From Pseudomonas veronii (GTDB taxonomy: Bacteria > Pseudomonadota > Gammaproteobacteria > Pseudomonadales > Pseudomonadaceae): a stretch of DNA of 64,000 nt. The notes beneath the pieces were generated by a model. The model searched no databases, was not told the DNA's origin, and was given only the letters and a program-made list of their open reading frames with translations. A program made the position numbers and the translations under genes. Of this stretch, positions 37,280 through 46,437 are shown piece by piece (the stretch's first letter is position 1; every line of letters begins with the position of its first letter). The stretch is from assembly GCF_001439695.1 (NCBI RefSeq), contig NZ_JYLL01000005.1, positions 1 to 64,000 of the forward strand, given 5' to 3'.

Positions 37280-40051
37280 TTATATATGTGTTGGCGTCGA
37301 CACTTCAATCAGGGTTGGCGCGGACGGGTCGATGGTGTAAGTGTCACCACTCAGTTCATTACTTTCACGTATCGTGAATGCCCGCGTGCTGGTGATATCC
37401 AAGTCTCGATTAGGTACTGTGCCGTCTTCGGTTCTGAGTTTAAGAACCCATTTGGTCGTGGCCTTGACCGTGTGCGTATTCAGTGAAGGATCATACTCTA
37501 TGATGAAATGTTTTTGACCTGCCGAAACACCGTAGTTGTCTTTAAGTTGCGGTGGCATTAATTCCAGATAGGCTGGATGCGTGGCGCCTTGGTGAGCCAC
37601 CTCTGAAATACGCGCTCTCAGATCAGCGTCGGGAATAGTCTCTTCAAGTACGGCCAGCCTGCTTTGTATGGTTTCATGTGCTTCGCCTCCCCTGAAATCA
37701 AGTTCGGTTCGCACGATATGACCATTCTCTCTTTTTATGATGGAGTAAATTTCTCGGTTCAAGTCAGGCGCAAAACTTTCGGAGTATCCAGTGTCAGGTT
37801 TGGCTCTCTCTCCTTCGGTGACGGCGAAATTACCGTCGTCGATTGTCCAGGAAACAGACAGTTTTCTTTTTATGTTTGAGCCTTCTTCGTACACGTCGTC
37901 GTAGAATCGGTAGTTTTTGCTTTCGTCCAGGTTCAAGTAGTCGTCAAACTTCTCGGCGCCGAGAATTTTCGAGCCCTTATCATCAACAAAGCGCTCTGAG
38001 AACTTGGGGGTGGATGTTGATTCGGTGCTGGGGGTTGGCGAAGGCGAGCGCTGCCATGGCCATTTCACTCCGCCATCGCCACTCGCGGACTTCCACTGCC
38101 CAGCACCTGCAGCATGGACCGTCAGCACGGGTTTGCGAGTGCCTGGGTTAATGACTTGAACATAATTGTCGCTGAGTTTGAAATCGCTTCTGATCTCATA
38201 CACGTTGCTCGAACCTGTGCCGTCGGTATAGCGGATAAACCATTGATCCTCACCGCTGGTTTTATTCTTGACCTGATAAATACCTTTCGCATTGGGTTGG
38301 ATATGTTCAATAAGTTGCTCACCGTTCGGCATTGCATGCTCGCTGATATTCTCCGATTCGCTGGGGCGCAACAAGTTGACCTCAGGCTCTAGAGTATGGG
38401 AACGCGGAACTTCAGCGTCATTGCTCGATACCTTGGGGGTTCGCACCAAATCAATGTCGTTCGAACGCTCGTTATATTCCCAGCTGTAGCGTTCAACGAC
38501 CGGGGTCTTACCTAAACCAGACTCCAGCCCTATTGTCGCAAGTTCGTGTCCCAGTTGCAGAGTTGATATCACCGCTGCGGCAGTGCCGCCAACCCGATCA
38601 TTGGCGGTCATGCCATAGATCGAGTCATGGGCGCCGAAAAAAATATTGCCTGCGTTGCCGACGACGGGGATATAACCGAAAGTATTACCCCAAAAGTCCT
38701 TCGCAGCCTTCCAGCTTTGTTGCGTGGAACCAAACACCTCAGTTTGGTCGGACCATACTGAATTGTTTGTGTTCACCTCTTGGTATTTACCTGCAAGACC
38801 CGAATCCAGATTGCCGTATTTCAACCGGTAATCGCCACCTCGCGATTCGGTATAGTTGAATGTCTCTGCCACTGGCACGGCTTTATCGGCGAATATACTG
38901 GAATACCCTGGGTAGGTTGCATGAGGGTCGACAATCAAATTGTTGAGTACGTCCCCCGCCTTGGGCCAATGTGCATCTGTGCCGCCTTGCCGGTCGCTGG
39001 CGTTGAAACTGCGCTGCACATTTTCCCGGTTGTCTTTTGCCCAGTTGGCAAAATCCGCATCGCCGTGTATTTCACGAACTGCGCCGTTCTTCAAATCAAG
39101 CATCAAACCCTTGTTGGGCCGATGCTCATAATTGCCGTCAAAAGGGGTATGAGGAATAAATGCATAGCCTGCCAGTGGATAGCCGTAGATGTTGGGAATA
39201 ATGACTTGTGCATTATTTTCTAATGTACGCTTTACGGCCGCTTGGCTGGCAGGCGTGAGTTTTTCAAAACTGTCTTTATTATTCGCCAGGCTCTGCAAGG
39301 TGCCCCGTACAACATAGGCGTCTGCTTTCCCTGAACGTATCGCCAGTGCTCCCGACTCGTGGCTCATGGGCTTGGCTATTTCATGTGTCCAATGATTTTG
39401 AAGATTCTGCCCGTGCAATTCCAAGTCGGCGACCTTGCTGCGGTCTTGTGGCGCGATCTCCATGAACTGGAAGTTGAGCGGGCCTCCTCGCTGCACTTTG
39501 TCGTGCGCAAAAGCACCCGCCGCGATTTCCCATGCAAAGTAAGTGCGTTTTTCGGTGTCGGTCAGCACCTCGGGTTTTCCGACCCCTTTGTAGGAGGTGA
39601 ACGTCACTGTGATTTTTTCATGCGGGTCGTACCCGGCCGCCATTAACCCTCCGCTAAAGTAACCAGCAGGTTCGAGGAACTGGCGAGTCTTCTGAAATTT
39701 GATGTTGCGTTCGCCTTCGTTACCACGTTCTATCGTATTTGTCTGCGTGACGACGCGCCCGGCATAGGCATCAATGCGCTGCGTGCGCTCCCGCTGCGTA
39801 TAGCTCGCCGTTGGTGGAGAAGGGGAGACTGATCCAAAAATGACTTGCTTGGAAAAATCAAATTCGTTTTCAGGCGTAGGACCTTTAATCGGTGTGTCGC
39901 CCGCTGAAACGCCAAGCGTTCCCTGAGGCGTATTAGTTTGTGACGAAGTTGAGGTCTCAACTTCTCGTTTTTGACGATTATGTACAGGAGTAGGCGGGAT
40001 AAACGGAGCGTTGGTAGTGACGGCAAGTGGCGGTAGGGATGACGGACACAT
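37280..40051 (-). CDS. Large toxin-like protein of unknown function
   Basis: 923-aa protein, no signal peptide. N-terminus proline-rich and low in complexity (PSSLPPLAVTTNAPFIPPTPVHN) followed by KREVET. A hydrophobic glycine-rich stretch at ~470-530 (FWGNTFGYIPVVGNAGNIFFGAHDS...) resembles the membrane-active middle regions of the large 'dermonecrotic toxin domain' proteins common in fluorescent pseudomonads. A second proline/serine linker at ~690-710 divides it from a C-terminal module. AT-rich compared with neighbours and unrelated to the dpp genes downstream, so probably acquired. Weak ribosome site (GAGA). The toxin call is by overall resemblance only; no catalytic motif is identified. 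Confidence 0.5.
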   Translation of the reverse strand: MCPSSLPPLAVTTNAPFIPPTPVHNRQKREVETSTSSQTNTPQGTLGVSAGDTPIKGPTPENEFDFSKQVIFGSVSPSPPTASYTQRERTQRIDAYAGRVVTQTNTIERGNEGERNIKFQKTRQFLEPAGYFSGGLMAAGYDPHEKITVTFTSYKGVGKPEVLTDTEKRTYFAWEIAAGAFAHDKVQRGGPLNFQFMEIAPQDRSKVADLELHGQNLQNHWTHEIAKPMSHESGALAIRSGKADAYVVRGTLQSLANNKDSFEKLTPASQAAVKRTLENNAQVIIPNIYGYPLAGYAFIPHTPFDGNYEHRPNKGLMLDLKNGAVREIHGDADFANWAKDNRENVQRSFNASDRQGGTDAHWPKAGDVLNNLIVDPHATYPGYSSIFADKAVPVAETFNYTESRGGDYRLKYGNLDSGLAGKYQEVNTNNSVWSDQTEVFGSTQQSWKAAKDFWGNTFGYIPVVGNAGNIFFGAHDSIYGMTANDRVGGTAAAVISTLQLGHELATIGLESGLGKTPVVERYSWEYNERSNDIDLVRTPKVSSNDAEVPRSHTLEPEVNLLRPSESENISEHAMPNGEQLIEHIQPNAKGIYQVKNKTSGEDQWFIRYTDGTGSSNVYEIRSDFKLSDNYVQVINPGTRKPVLTVHAAGAGQWKSASGDGGVKWPWQRSPSPTPSTESTSTPKFSERFVDDKGSKILGAEKFDDYLNLDESKNYRFYDDVYEEGSNIKRKLSVSWTIDDGNFAVTEGERAKPDTGYSESFAPDLNREIYSIIKRENGHIVRTELDFRGGEAHETIQSRLAVLEETIPDADLRARISEVAHQGATHPAYLELMPPQLKDNYGVSAGQKHFIIEYDPSLNTHTVKATTKWVLKLRTEDGTVPNRDLDITSTRAFTIRESNELSGDTYTIDPSAPTLIEVSTPTHI

Positions 40052-40444
40052 ATTTATTCTCGGCTGATTTTATTCATGAGTTTCATGAGGTTAATTATCT
40101 GGCGCGAAGCAATAGCATTCGATACGCGACACTGCTTTATGGCGCCTTTCAGTGGTTTGGTTTTTCTCTAAGTGCTGTTGAGTTACATGAGTGCTGTAGG
40201 GCGGCGGATGAAGCCTTTATAACTGGGTGGCGGCATGGCTACTAAAGGTTCCCATGCCTGCTTTATGCTCTGTGACGTAACGACAGTAGCTTTGTGGGGT
40301 GCCTACAACTTTAGAAAGAAGTCTTATGCCAAGATATGAGCGACCCACTTATGATTCAAAATGTTTAGATGAGTTGAATGAAACTGCTCGCGAAAAAAAA
40401 CGGCGCCAGCCTTGTCGGGCCGCGCCGTTTTTTGTTGATAAGAC
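40052..40444. other. Gene-poor stretch with bidirectional terminator
   Basis: 393 bp, AT-rich. It must hold the promoter of the 923-aa gene. Short open frames on the plus strand (40027-40245 and from 40326) have no ribosome site or recognisable product, and I do not call them. The right end carries the terminator listed separately. Confidence 0.5.
40395..40433. terminator. Bidirectional terminator
   Basis: aaaaaacggcgc (40395-40406) and gcgccgtttttt (40422-40433) form a 12-bp perfect stem with A and T tracts on both sides, placed 11 bp past the SIMPL-protein stop. Confidence 0.88.
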
Positions 40445-41155
40445 TTATTGCAAGACTTCGATGACCCCGTCGGCGCTCATGCTCACTTGACTGGTCCCCG
40501 CCTCAACTTCCGGCGTCGGCGCCGAATCCATCATGGCGGCTTTCATCATCATCCCGCCGCGTGCGTAAGGTTGTGGATAACCATTGGTGTTGAAGTTCAG
40601 GTTGACGATCTTATAACCCTTGCCGCCCAACGCATCGGTGGCCAGTTGGGCGCGAGCCTTGAATGCGCTGACCGCGTCCTTGAGCAGGGCGTCTTCGCTG
40701 GACCTGCGCGTGGTGTCAGCGATGGCGAATTCCATGTTTTGCATTTTCAGGGTGTTGAGCAACTCGCCGGTGAGCTTGGACAGCGCCGGGAAGTCTGCGC
40801 TCTCCAGGCGCAGTTCGGCGCGTTCACGCCAACCGGTGATCTTCTGGTTCTTATTGTCGTAGATCGGGTAGCTGTTGCGGCTGCCCTGACGCAGGGTCAC
40901 GGCCTTGACTTCGCGGGCCTGGCCCAGGGCCTGGTTCATGGTGGTGGTGATGTCGGCGGCGAGCTTGGCGGGGTCGGCGTTCTGGGATTCGGTATAGAGC
41001 GTCACGATCATCTTGTCGCGGGCCACTTCCTGGCTGACTTCGGCGCGCAGGGCGATCTGGTTGTAATGCAACTCATCGGCGGCGACGGCCGGGAGGCTGG
41101 CCAGGGTGCTGGCGCTGAGGGTGAGAGCGGCTGCGTTGCGAATGAAACGGGACAT
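40445..41155 (-). CDS. SIMPL domain (DUF541) periplasmic protein
   Basis: 236 aa. Signal peptide MSRFIRNAAALTLSASTLASLPAVAADE, then the SIMPL/DUF541 fold, with EVARDKMIVTLYTESQNAD (~40-60) and the C-terminal half VSAFKARAQLATDALGGKGYKIVNLNFNTNG. Homologues (E. coli YggE, BP26) reduce effects of oxidative stress by an unknown mechanism. Single gene, divergent from roxS. Start chosen at the ATG giving the signal peptide, with AAGGAGC upstream. Confidence 0.88.
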   Translation of the reverse strand: MSRFIRNAAALTLSASTLASLPAVAADELHYNQIALRAEVSQEVARDKMIVTLYTESQNADPAKLAADITTTMNQALGQAREVKAVTLRQGSRNSYPIYDNKNQKITGWRERAELRLESADFPALSKLTGELLNTLKMQNMEFAIADTTRRSSEDALLKDAVSAFKARAQLATDALGGKGYKIVNLNFNTNGYPQPYARGGMMMKAAMMDSAPTPEVEAGTSQVSMSADGVIEVLQ

Positions 41156-41359
41156 GGAAGCTCCTTGGATTGTTCGTATCGGTATGACTGTAGACGGTGG
41201 TGCCAGGTTCTTCGGGTTTACACATTCACTACAAGTTGTCGCAGTGCCGACGAACGGTCATTCAGCGCGCCTGCGTCAAAGAGCCACACGCGCCGTGTCT
41301 GCCGGTCGGCTTCGTTTATACTCCTGCCGATCCGCCTGCAGCGCTCACCGGGAGAGCTC

Positions 41360-42622
41360 ATGCTCGCCGCCGTAAAACTGACTTCCGCCACCCGCCAGAA
41401 CCTCTGGCGCCTGACGTTCATTCGCACCTTGGTATTGGCCGCGCAGGCCGGTTCCGTCGGGCTTGCCTATTGGTTCGACCTGCTGCCGCTGCCGTGGCTG
41501 CAACTGAGCGTGACCCTGGGTTTTTCCACCGTGTTGTGTGCGTTTACCGCCATCCGGTTGCGTACCACCTGGCCGGTGACCGAGTTGGAATACGCCCTGC
41601 AGTTGGCCTGCGACCTGTTTATCCACAGTGTGTTGCTGTATTTCTCCGGTGGTTCCACCAATCCGTTCGTTTCGTATTACCTGGTGCCCTTGACCATCGC
41701 GGCCGTGACCTTGCCGTGGCGCTACTCGGTGATACTCTCCGGCATTGCCCTGACCCTGTACACCTTGCTGCTGGCGCAGTTCTACCCGTTGCAGACGTTC
41801 CCCATCGCCCGGGAAAACCTGCAGATCTACGGGATGTGGCTGAGCTTCGCGCTGTCGGCCGCAGTCATCACCTTTTTTGCTGCGCGCATGGCCGAAGAAC
41901 TGCGCCGCCAGGAAGAATTGCGCGCCATCCGCCGCGAAGAAGGCCTGCGCGACCAGCAACTGCTGGCCGTCGCGACCCAGGCCGCCGGTGCGGCCCATGA
42001 GTTGGGCACGCCCCTGGCGACCATGAGCGTGCTGCTCAACGAAATGACCCAGGACCATCACGATCCGGCGCTGCAAGAAGACCTCGGCGTGCTGCGCGAA
42101 CAGGTCAAGCAGTGCAAGCAAACCTTGCAGCAACTGGTGCGCGCCGCCGAAGCCAACCGCCGCCTGGCGGTGGAGATGCAGGACGTGACCCAGTGGCTCG
42201 ACGAAGCCCTGAACCGCTGGCACCTGATGCGCCCCGAAGCCAGTTACCGTTTCCACCTGCTGGGGCAGGGCAGCGTGCCGCGCATGGCGCCGCCGCCGGA
42301 CCTGACCCAGGCCCTGCTCAACCTGTTGAACAATGCCGCCGATGCCTGCCCCGAAGGCCTGGAAGTGCAGCTGGACTGGGACACGGAAAACCTCACCATC
42401 AGCATTCGTGACCACGGCGCAGGCGTGCCGCTGGCTATTGCCGAGCAGATCGGTAAACCTTTCTTTACCACCAAGGGCAAAGGCTTCGGCCTCGGCCTGT
42501 TTTTGAGCAAGGCCAGCGTGACCCGCGCGGGCGGCTCAGTGAAGCTCTATAGTCATGAGGAAGGCGGCACGCTCACCGAGCTGCGCCTGCCCCGTGTCGC
42601 ACGAGGAGATATCGATGAGTGA
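41360..42622 (+). CDS. roxS: Redox-responsive sensor histidine kinase RoxS (RegB/PrrB type)
   Basis: 420 aa. N-terminal half with six membrane segments containing the quinone-binding motif GGSTNPF (~100-106), diagnostic of RegB/PrrB/RoxS. H-box AAHELGTPLATM with the phosphorylated histidine, a conserved cysteine in REQVKQCKQTL (redox switch in RegB), N-box LLNLLNNAADA, G boxes DHGAG and GKGFGLGLFLS. It senses the respiratory chain's redox state and phosphorylates RoxR. The frame is open from 40448, but the first 304 codons oppose the SIMPL gene. The ATG at 41360 with GGAGAG just upstream is the true start. Overlaps roxR by 8 bp. Confidence 0.93.
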   Translation: MLAAVKLTSATRQNLWRLTFIRTLVLAAQAGSVGLAYWFDLLPLPWLQLSVTLGFSTVLCAFTAIRLRTTWPVTELEYALQLACDLFIHSVLLYFSGGSTNPFVSYYLVPLTIAAVTLPWRYSVILSGIALTLYTLLLAQFYPLQTFPIARENLQIYGMWLSFALSAAVITFFAARMAEELRRQEELRAIRREEGLRDQQLLAVATQAAGAAHELGTPLATMSVLLNEMTQDHHDPALQEDLGVLREQVKQCKQTLQQLVRAAEANRRLAVEMQDVTQWLDEALNRWHLMRPEASYRFHLLGQGSVPRMAPPPDLTQALLNLLNNAADACPEGLEVQLDWDTENLTISIRDHGAGVPLAIAEQIGKPFFTTKGKGFGLGLFLSKASVTRAGGSVKLYSHEEGGTLTELRLPRVARGDIDE

Positions 42623-43175
42623 TGAGATCCAAGTCGAAGGCGAAGAACTGCCGCACCTGTTGCTGGTAGATGATGACGCTACCTTTACCCGCGTCATGGC
42701 GCGTGCCATGAGCCGTCGCGGTTTCCGCGTCAGCACCGCGGGCTCCGCGGAAGAGGGCCTGAGCATCGCCCAGGCCGACCTGCCGGACTACGCCGCGCTC
42801 GACCTGAAAATGGACGGCGACTCCGGCCTGGTGCTGCTGCCCAAGCTGCTCGAACTCGATCCGGAAATGCGTGTGGTGATCCTCACCGGTTATTCCAGCA
42901 TTGCCACCGCTGTCGAAGCCATCAAGCGTGGCGCCTGCAACTACCTGTGCAAACCGGCGGACGCCGACGACGTGCTGGCCGCCTTGCTCTCCGAGCATGC
43001 CGACCTCGACACCCTGGTGCCGGAAAACCCGATGTCGGTGGACCGCCTGCAGTGGGAACACATCCAGCGCGTGCTGACCGAGCATGAAGGCAATATCTCG
43101 GCCACCGCCCGCGCGCTGGGCATGCACCGGCGTACCCTGCAACGCAAGCTGCAGAAGCGCCCGGTACGGCGCTGA
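42615..43175 (+). CDS. roxR: Response regulator RoxR (RegA/PrrA type)
   Basis: 186 aa. Receiver domain with the acidic pair DDD at ~19-21, phosphoacceptor in YAALDLKMDG, Thr/Lys switch in VILTGYSS and CKPAD. A short linker leads to a Fis-type helix-turn-helix (EGNISATARALGMHRRTLQRKLQKRP), as in RegA. It regulates terminal oxidases and energy metabolism in response to redox. ATG 42615 follows AGGAGA; the longer frame from 42555 lies inside roxS and is rejected. Confidence 0.94.
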   Translation: MSDEIQVEGEELPHLLLVDDDATFTRVMARAMSRRGFRVSTAGSAEEGLSIAQADLPDYAALDLKMDGDSGLVLLPKLLELDPEMRVVILTGYSSIATAVEAIKRGACNYLCKPADADDVLAALLSEHADLDTLVPENPMSVDRLQWEHIQRVLTEHEGNISATARALGMHRRTLQRKLQKRPVRR

Positions 43176-43275
43176 ACGCCGGCTGAACAATCTACTTCAG
43201 GCCGCACGGCGCCTTGAACCGATGCTCTATGATCGGTTCAAACGCCTGCCATCTATTTCCTACCGAGCCTGAACG

Positions 43276-45000
43276 ATGAATCAGAACGCTGAGTATTCCG
43301 CGGTCAACGACGCGGTGCGTGGGCACTTTTTTCGCCGAACCTGGGCGATGATCACGCCCTATTGGCGCAGTGAAGAAAAGGGCAAGGCATGGTTGCTGTT
43401 GTTGGCGGTGATTGGTTTGTCGCTGTTCAGCGTCGCGATCTCCGTGTGGATCAACCACTGGTACAAGGATTTCTACAACGCCCTGGAACATAAGGACACG
43501 GCGGCCTTCTGGCAACTGATCGGCTATTTCGGCGGCATCGCTGCGGTGGCCATCCTCGGTGCGGTTTATCGCTTGTACCTGACCCAGATGCTGACCATCC
43601 GTTGGCGGGCCTGGTTGACCGAAAAACACTTCGCACGCTGGCTCAGCGACAAAAACTACTACCAGTTGGAGCAGGGCGGTTATACCGATAACCCGGACCA
43701 GCGGATCTCCGAAGACCTCAATAACTTCACCTCCAGCAGCTTGAGCCTCGGCCTGGGCCTGCTGCGCAATGTGGTCAGCCTGGTGTCGTTTTCGATCATC
43801 CTGTGGGGTGTGTCGGGCAGCATCGAAGTGTTCGGTATCACCATTCCCGGCTACATGTTCTGGTGTGCATTGCTCTATGCCGCTGTGGGCAGTTGGCTGA
43901 CGCACCTGATCGGGCGTCGCTTGATCGGGCTGAACAATCAACAACAACGCTTCGAGGCGGATTTGCGCTTCTCGATGGTCCGGGTCCGCGAGAATGCCGA
44001 GAGCATTGCCTTGTACAACGGCGAGCCCAACGAAAATCGCCGTTTGAGCCAACGCTTCGGCCGGGTCTGGCATAACTTCTGGGACATCATGAAAGTGTCC
44101 AAGCGCCTGACTTTCTTCACCGCCGGCTACAGCCAGATCGCAATCATCTTCCCGTTCATCGTCGCCGCGCCGCGCTACTTCACCGGCAAGATCGAGCTGG
44201 GCGAGCTGATGCAAATCAACTCGGCGTTCGGCAACGTCCAGGAGAACTTCAGCTGGTTTATCGGCGCGTACACGGAGCTGGCCAGTTGGCGCGCCACCAG
44301 TGATCGTCTGCTGAGTTTCCAGCAGGCCATGAGCGATAACGAGCAGCGCCCCGCAGCCATCGACGTGCGCCCGGAAGGCGAGCGCCTGGTGGTAGAGAAG
44401 CTCGGCATGGACCTGGCCGATGGCCGCCACTTGCTCGCCGGCGCCGACATGGTCGTCGAGCCGGGCCAGCGCCTGATGCTCAGCGGGCGTTCCGGCAGCG
44501 GTAAAAGTACGTTGCTGCGTGCCATGGGCCAGCTGTGGCCGGCGGGCCATGGCAGCATCCGCCTGCCGGCGGCGCGTTACCTGTTCCTGCCGCAGAAGCC
44601 GTATCTGCCGATCGGCACGTTGAAGGCCGCGTTGAGTTATCCACAGGACGACGGCGTGTACATGGACGAACGTTATGCACAGGTCCTGGAAACCTGCCGC
44701 TTGCCGCATCTGGTCGCGCGGCTGGACGAAGCCAACCACTGGCAGCGCATGCTCTCGCCCGGCGAGCAACAGCGCCTGGCCTTTGCCCGTGCGTTGTTGT
44801 TCGCACCGCAGTGGCTGTACATGGACGAAGCGACATCGGCCATGGATGAAGAGGATGAGGCGACGTTGTACCAGGCGTTGATCGATGAGCTGCCGGGGCT
44901 GAGCATCGTCAGCGTCGGCCATCGCAGCAGCCTCAAGCGCTTCCATGGGCGGCATGTGCGGATCGAAAGCGGCCACCTGCAAGAACAACCCGTGTCCTGA
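43276..45000 (+). CDS. SbmA/YddA-like ABC transporter (fused permease-ATPase)
   Basis: 574 aa. The N-terminal membrane domain (~1-330, about five to six segments) of the SbmA/BacA-like fold has the typical RWRAWLTEKHFARWL and NPDQRISEDLNNF. The C-terminal ATPase has Walker A SGRSGSGKST, signature LSPGEQQRLAFARALL and Walker B LYMDEATSAMDEE. Members are annotated as vitamin B12, bleomycin or antimicrobial-peptide transport proteins; the substrate here is unknown. Single gene after roxR (100-bp gap), ends before a REP doublet and a strong terminator. Confidence 0.88.
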   Translation: MNQNAEYSAVNDAVRGHFFRRTWAMITPYWRSEEKGKAWLLLLAVIGLSLFSVAISVWINHWYKDFYNALEHKDTAAFWQLIGYFGGIAAVAILGAVYRLYLTQMLTIRWRAWLTEKHFARWLSDKNYYQLEQGGYTDNPDQRISEDLNNFTSSSLSLGLGLLRNVVSLVSFSIILWGVSGSIEVFGITIPGYMFWCALLYAAVGSWLTHLIGRRLIGLNNQQQRFEADLRFSMVRVRENAESIALYNGEPNENRRLSQRFGRVWHNFWDIMKVSKRLTFFTAGYSQIAIIFPFIVAAPRYFTGKIELGELMQINSAFGNVQENFSWFIGAYTELASWRATSDRLLSFQQAMSDNEQRPAAIDVRPEGERLVVEKLGMDLADGRHLLAGADMVVEPGQRLMLSGRSGSGKSTLLRAMGQLWPAGHGSIRLPAARYLFLPQKPYLPIGTLKAALSYPQDDGVYMDERYAQVLETCRLPHLVARLDEANHWQRMLSPGEQQRLAFARALLFAPQWLYMDEATSAMDEEDEATLYQALIDELPGLSIVSVGHRSSLKRFHGRHVRIESGHLQEQPVS

Positions 45001-45017
45001 GGGCCGTACTCGGTCAG

Positions 45018-45106
45018 TGTGGGAGGGAGCTTGCTCCCGATAGCAGTGTGTCAGTCAGCCTATATATCAACTGATCCGCCGCTATCAGGAGCAAGCTCTC
45101 TCCCAC
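45018..45106. repeat. REP doublet (inverted pair)
   Basis: tgtgggagggagcttgctcccgatagc at the left and gctatcaggagcaagctctctcccaca at the right face each other across ~35 bp, immediately after the ABC transporter gene. Confidence 0.88.
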
Positions 45107-45143
45107 AATGGCATCCCCGCTGGTCTGGAGATTGAGGCCCAAC

Positions 45144-45181
45144 AAAAAGCCCGGCTGATCATCGATCAGCCGGGCTTTTTT
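45144..45181. terminator. Bidirectional terminator
   Basis: Long perfect stem aaaaagcccggctgat / atcagccgggcttttt between the ABC transporter and the convergent yhcB-like gene. Confidence 0.92.
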
Positions 45182-45198
45182 ACAGCGCCTGAAAAGAC

Positions 45199-45636
45199 TT
45201 ACTTCTTCAAGCCGTAATGCTCATCCAGCATGCCAGGGGCGTTCGGCGTTTTTGGCGCGTAGTCCCGTGGCGGCTCCTGGTTTTCCCGTGGCGGGGTCAG
45301 GCGTTCCCGTGGGGTTTGCGGTGCATCGGAATGCAGCGCGGCCAGCAGGCGCTGACGGGTGATGTCGTCGAGCGCCAGGCGGTTGGCGCCGTCGGCGAGG
45401 TGATCCTGTACTTCCTGGTAGCTCTGGGTGAGCTTCTTGACCAGGGTCGCGGTGCTGTTGAAGTGGGTAACAACCTCGTTCTGATAACTGTCAAAACGTT
45501 CCTGAATGTCATCCAACTGACGCTGCGTGCGGTTAGGCGCGGCATTCGGCAGCAAGCGAGCAACCAGGAATCCAATGGCGACACCGGCAACCAGGGCAAG
45601 AGTCGGCAACAACCAAACTAAGAGCGAGTGTTCCAC
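45199..45636 (-). CDS. zapG: YhcB/ZapG family protein (DUF1043)
   Basis: 145 aa. One N-terminal membrane segment (LLVWLLPTLALVAGVAIGFLVARLL), then a coiled-coil (RTQRQLDDIQERFDSYQNEVVTHFNSTATLVKKLTQSYQEV) and a proline-rich disordered tail. This is the YhcB/DUF1043 pattern, an inner-membrane protein linked to cell division and envelope integrity. Single gene, convergent with the ABC transporter. ATG 45636. Confidence 0.88.
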   Translation of the reverse strand: MEHSLLVWLLPTLALVAGVAIGFLVARLLPNAAPNRTQRQLDDIQERFDSYQNEVVTHFNSTATLVKKLTQSYQEVQDHLADGANRLALDDITRQRLLAALHSDAPQTPRERLTPPRENQEPPRDYAPKTPNAPGMLDEHYGLKK

Positions 45637-45783
45637 GAGTCCTTCCTCTATAAACGGCTTTGCTTTACGTTAACGGCTCGGACCTGCGCTGTATACCGCG
45701 ATTAAGCTCGCAATGATGCCATGCACAGACTTTTAGCTAGACGAGTCGACCCTTTGAGAGGTCACGGAGTTCATTCCTTGCTC

Positions 45784-46413
45784 ATGCGTGAAACCCCTGT
45801 TTTGATCGATGGCCCGGTAGGCCAATTGGAAGCCCTGTACCTGGATCAGCCCGCGCCACGTGGCCTGGCGCTGATCTGCCACCCTAACCCGGTGCAGGGT
45901 GGGACCATGCTCAATAAAGTTGTTTCGACCCTGCAACGCACCGCCCGCGATGCCGGTTTGATCACCTTGCGATTCAATTACCGTGGCGTCGGTGCCAGCG
46001 CCGGCACCCATGACATGGCCAGCGGTGAAGTGGACGATGCCGAAGCGGCCGCCACCTGGTTGCGCAAGAAACACCCCGACCTGCCGATCACCTTGCTCGG
46101 TTTTTCGTTTGGTGGCTATGTCGCCGCCAGCCTCGGCGGTCGTCTGGAAGCCAAGGGCGAAAAGCTCGCGCACCTGTTCATGGTCGCCGCCGCGGTGATG
46201 CGCCTGGGCGATGCCGACCTGCTGCCGCAGAACTGCCCGCTGACCCTGATCCAGCCGGAAACCGACGAAGTGGTCGACCCGCAATGCGTCTACGACTGGT
46301 CCGCCGCCCTGAAACGCCCCCATGAGCTGCTGAAAGTGGCAGAATGCGGACACTTTTTTCATGGCAAGCTCACCGATCTCAAGGATCTGGTGCTGCCGCG
46401 CCTCTCGAATTGA
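45784..46413 (+). CDS. Alpha/beta hydrolase
   Basis: 209 aa from ATG 45784 (MRETPVLIDGPVGQLEALYL, the usual start of this family). A frame open from 45721 adds 21 unlikely residues. Features: LICHPNPVQGGTM (oxyanion region), RFNYRGVGAS, nucleophile elbow GFSFGG (serine), acidic residue in PETDEVVD and histidine in ECGHFFHGKL, a complete Ser-Asp-His set. Resembles the YsgA/COG2945 group of small soluble hydrolases of unknown substrate. Followed 24 bp later by trpS, possibly one transcript. Confidence 0.82.
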   Translation: MRETPVLIDGPVGQLEALYLDQPAPRGLALICHPNPVQGGTMLNKVVSTLQRTARDAGLITLRFNYRGVGASAGTHDMASGEVDDAEAAATWLRKKHPDLPITLLGFSFGGYVAASLGGRLEAKGEKLAHLFMVAAAVMRLGDADLLPQNCPLTLIQPETDEVVDPQCVYDWSAALKRPHELLKVAECGHFFHGKLTDLKDLVLPRLSN

Positions 46414-46437
46414 TAGCAGTCTGATAAGCGATTACCC

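Noticed and set aside
40027..40245. 72-codon plus-strand frame beside the 923-aa gene
   Set aside because: Overlaps that gene's start, has no clear ribosome site and no recognisable features.
40448..41359. 304-codon N-terminal extension of roxS
   Set aside because: It lies opposite the SIMPL-domain gene. RegB-type kinases start right before the membrane domain, where ATG 41360 has a proper ribosome site.
43192..44988. 598-codon frame antisense to the SbmA-like transporter
   Set aside because: The sense strand encodes a complete ABC transporter with all motifs; the antisense frame has none.
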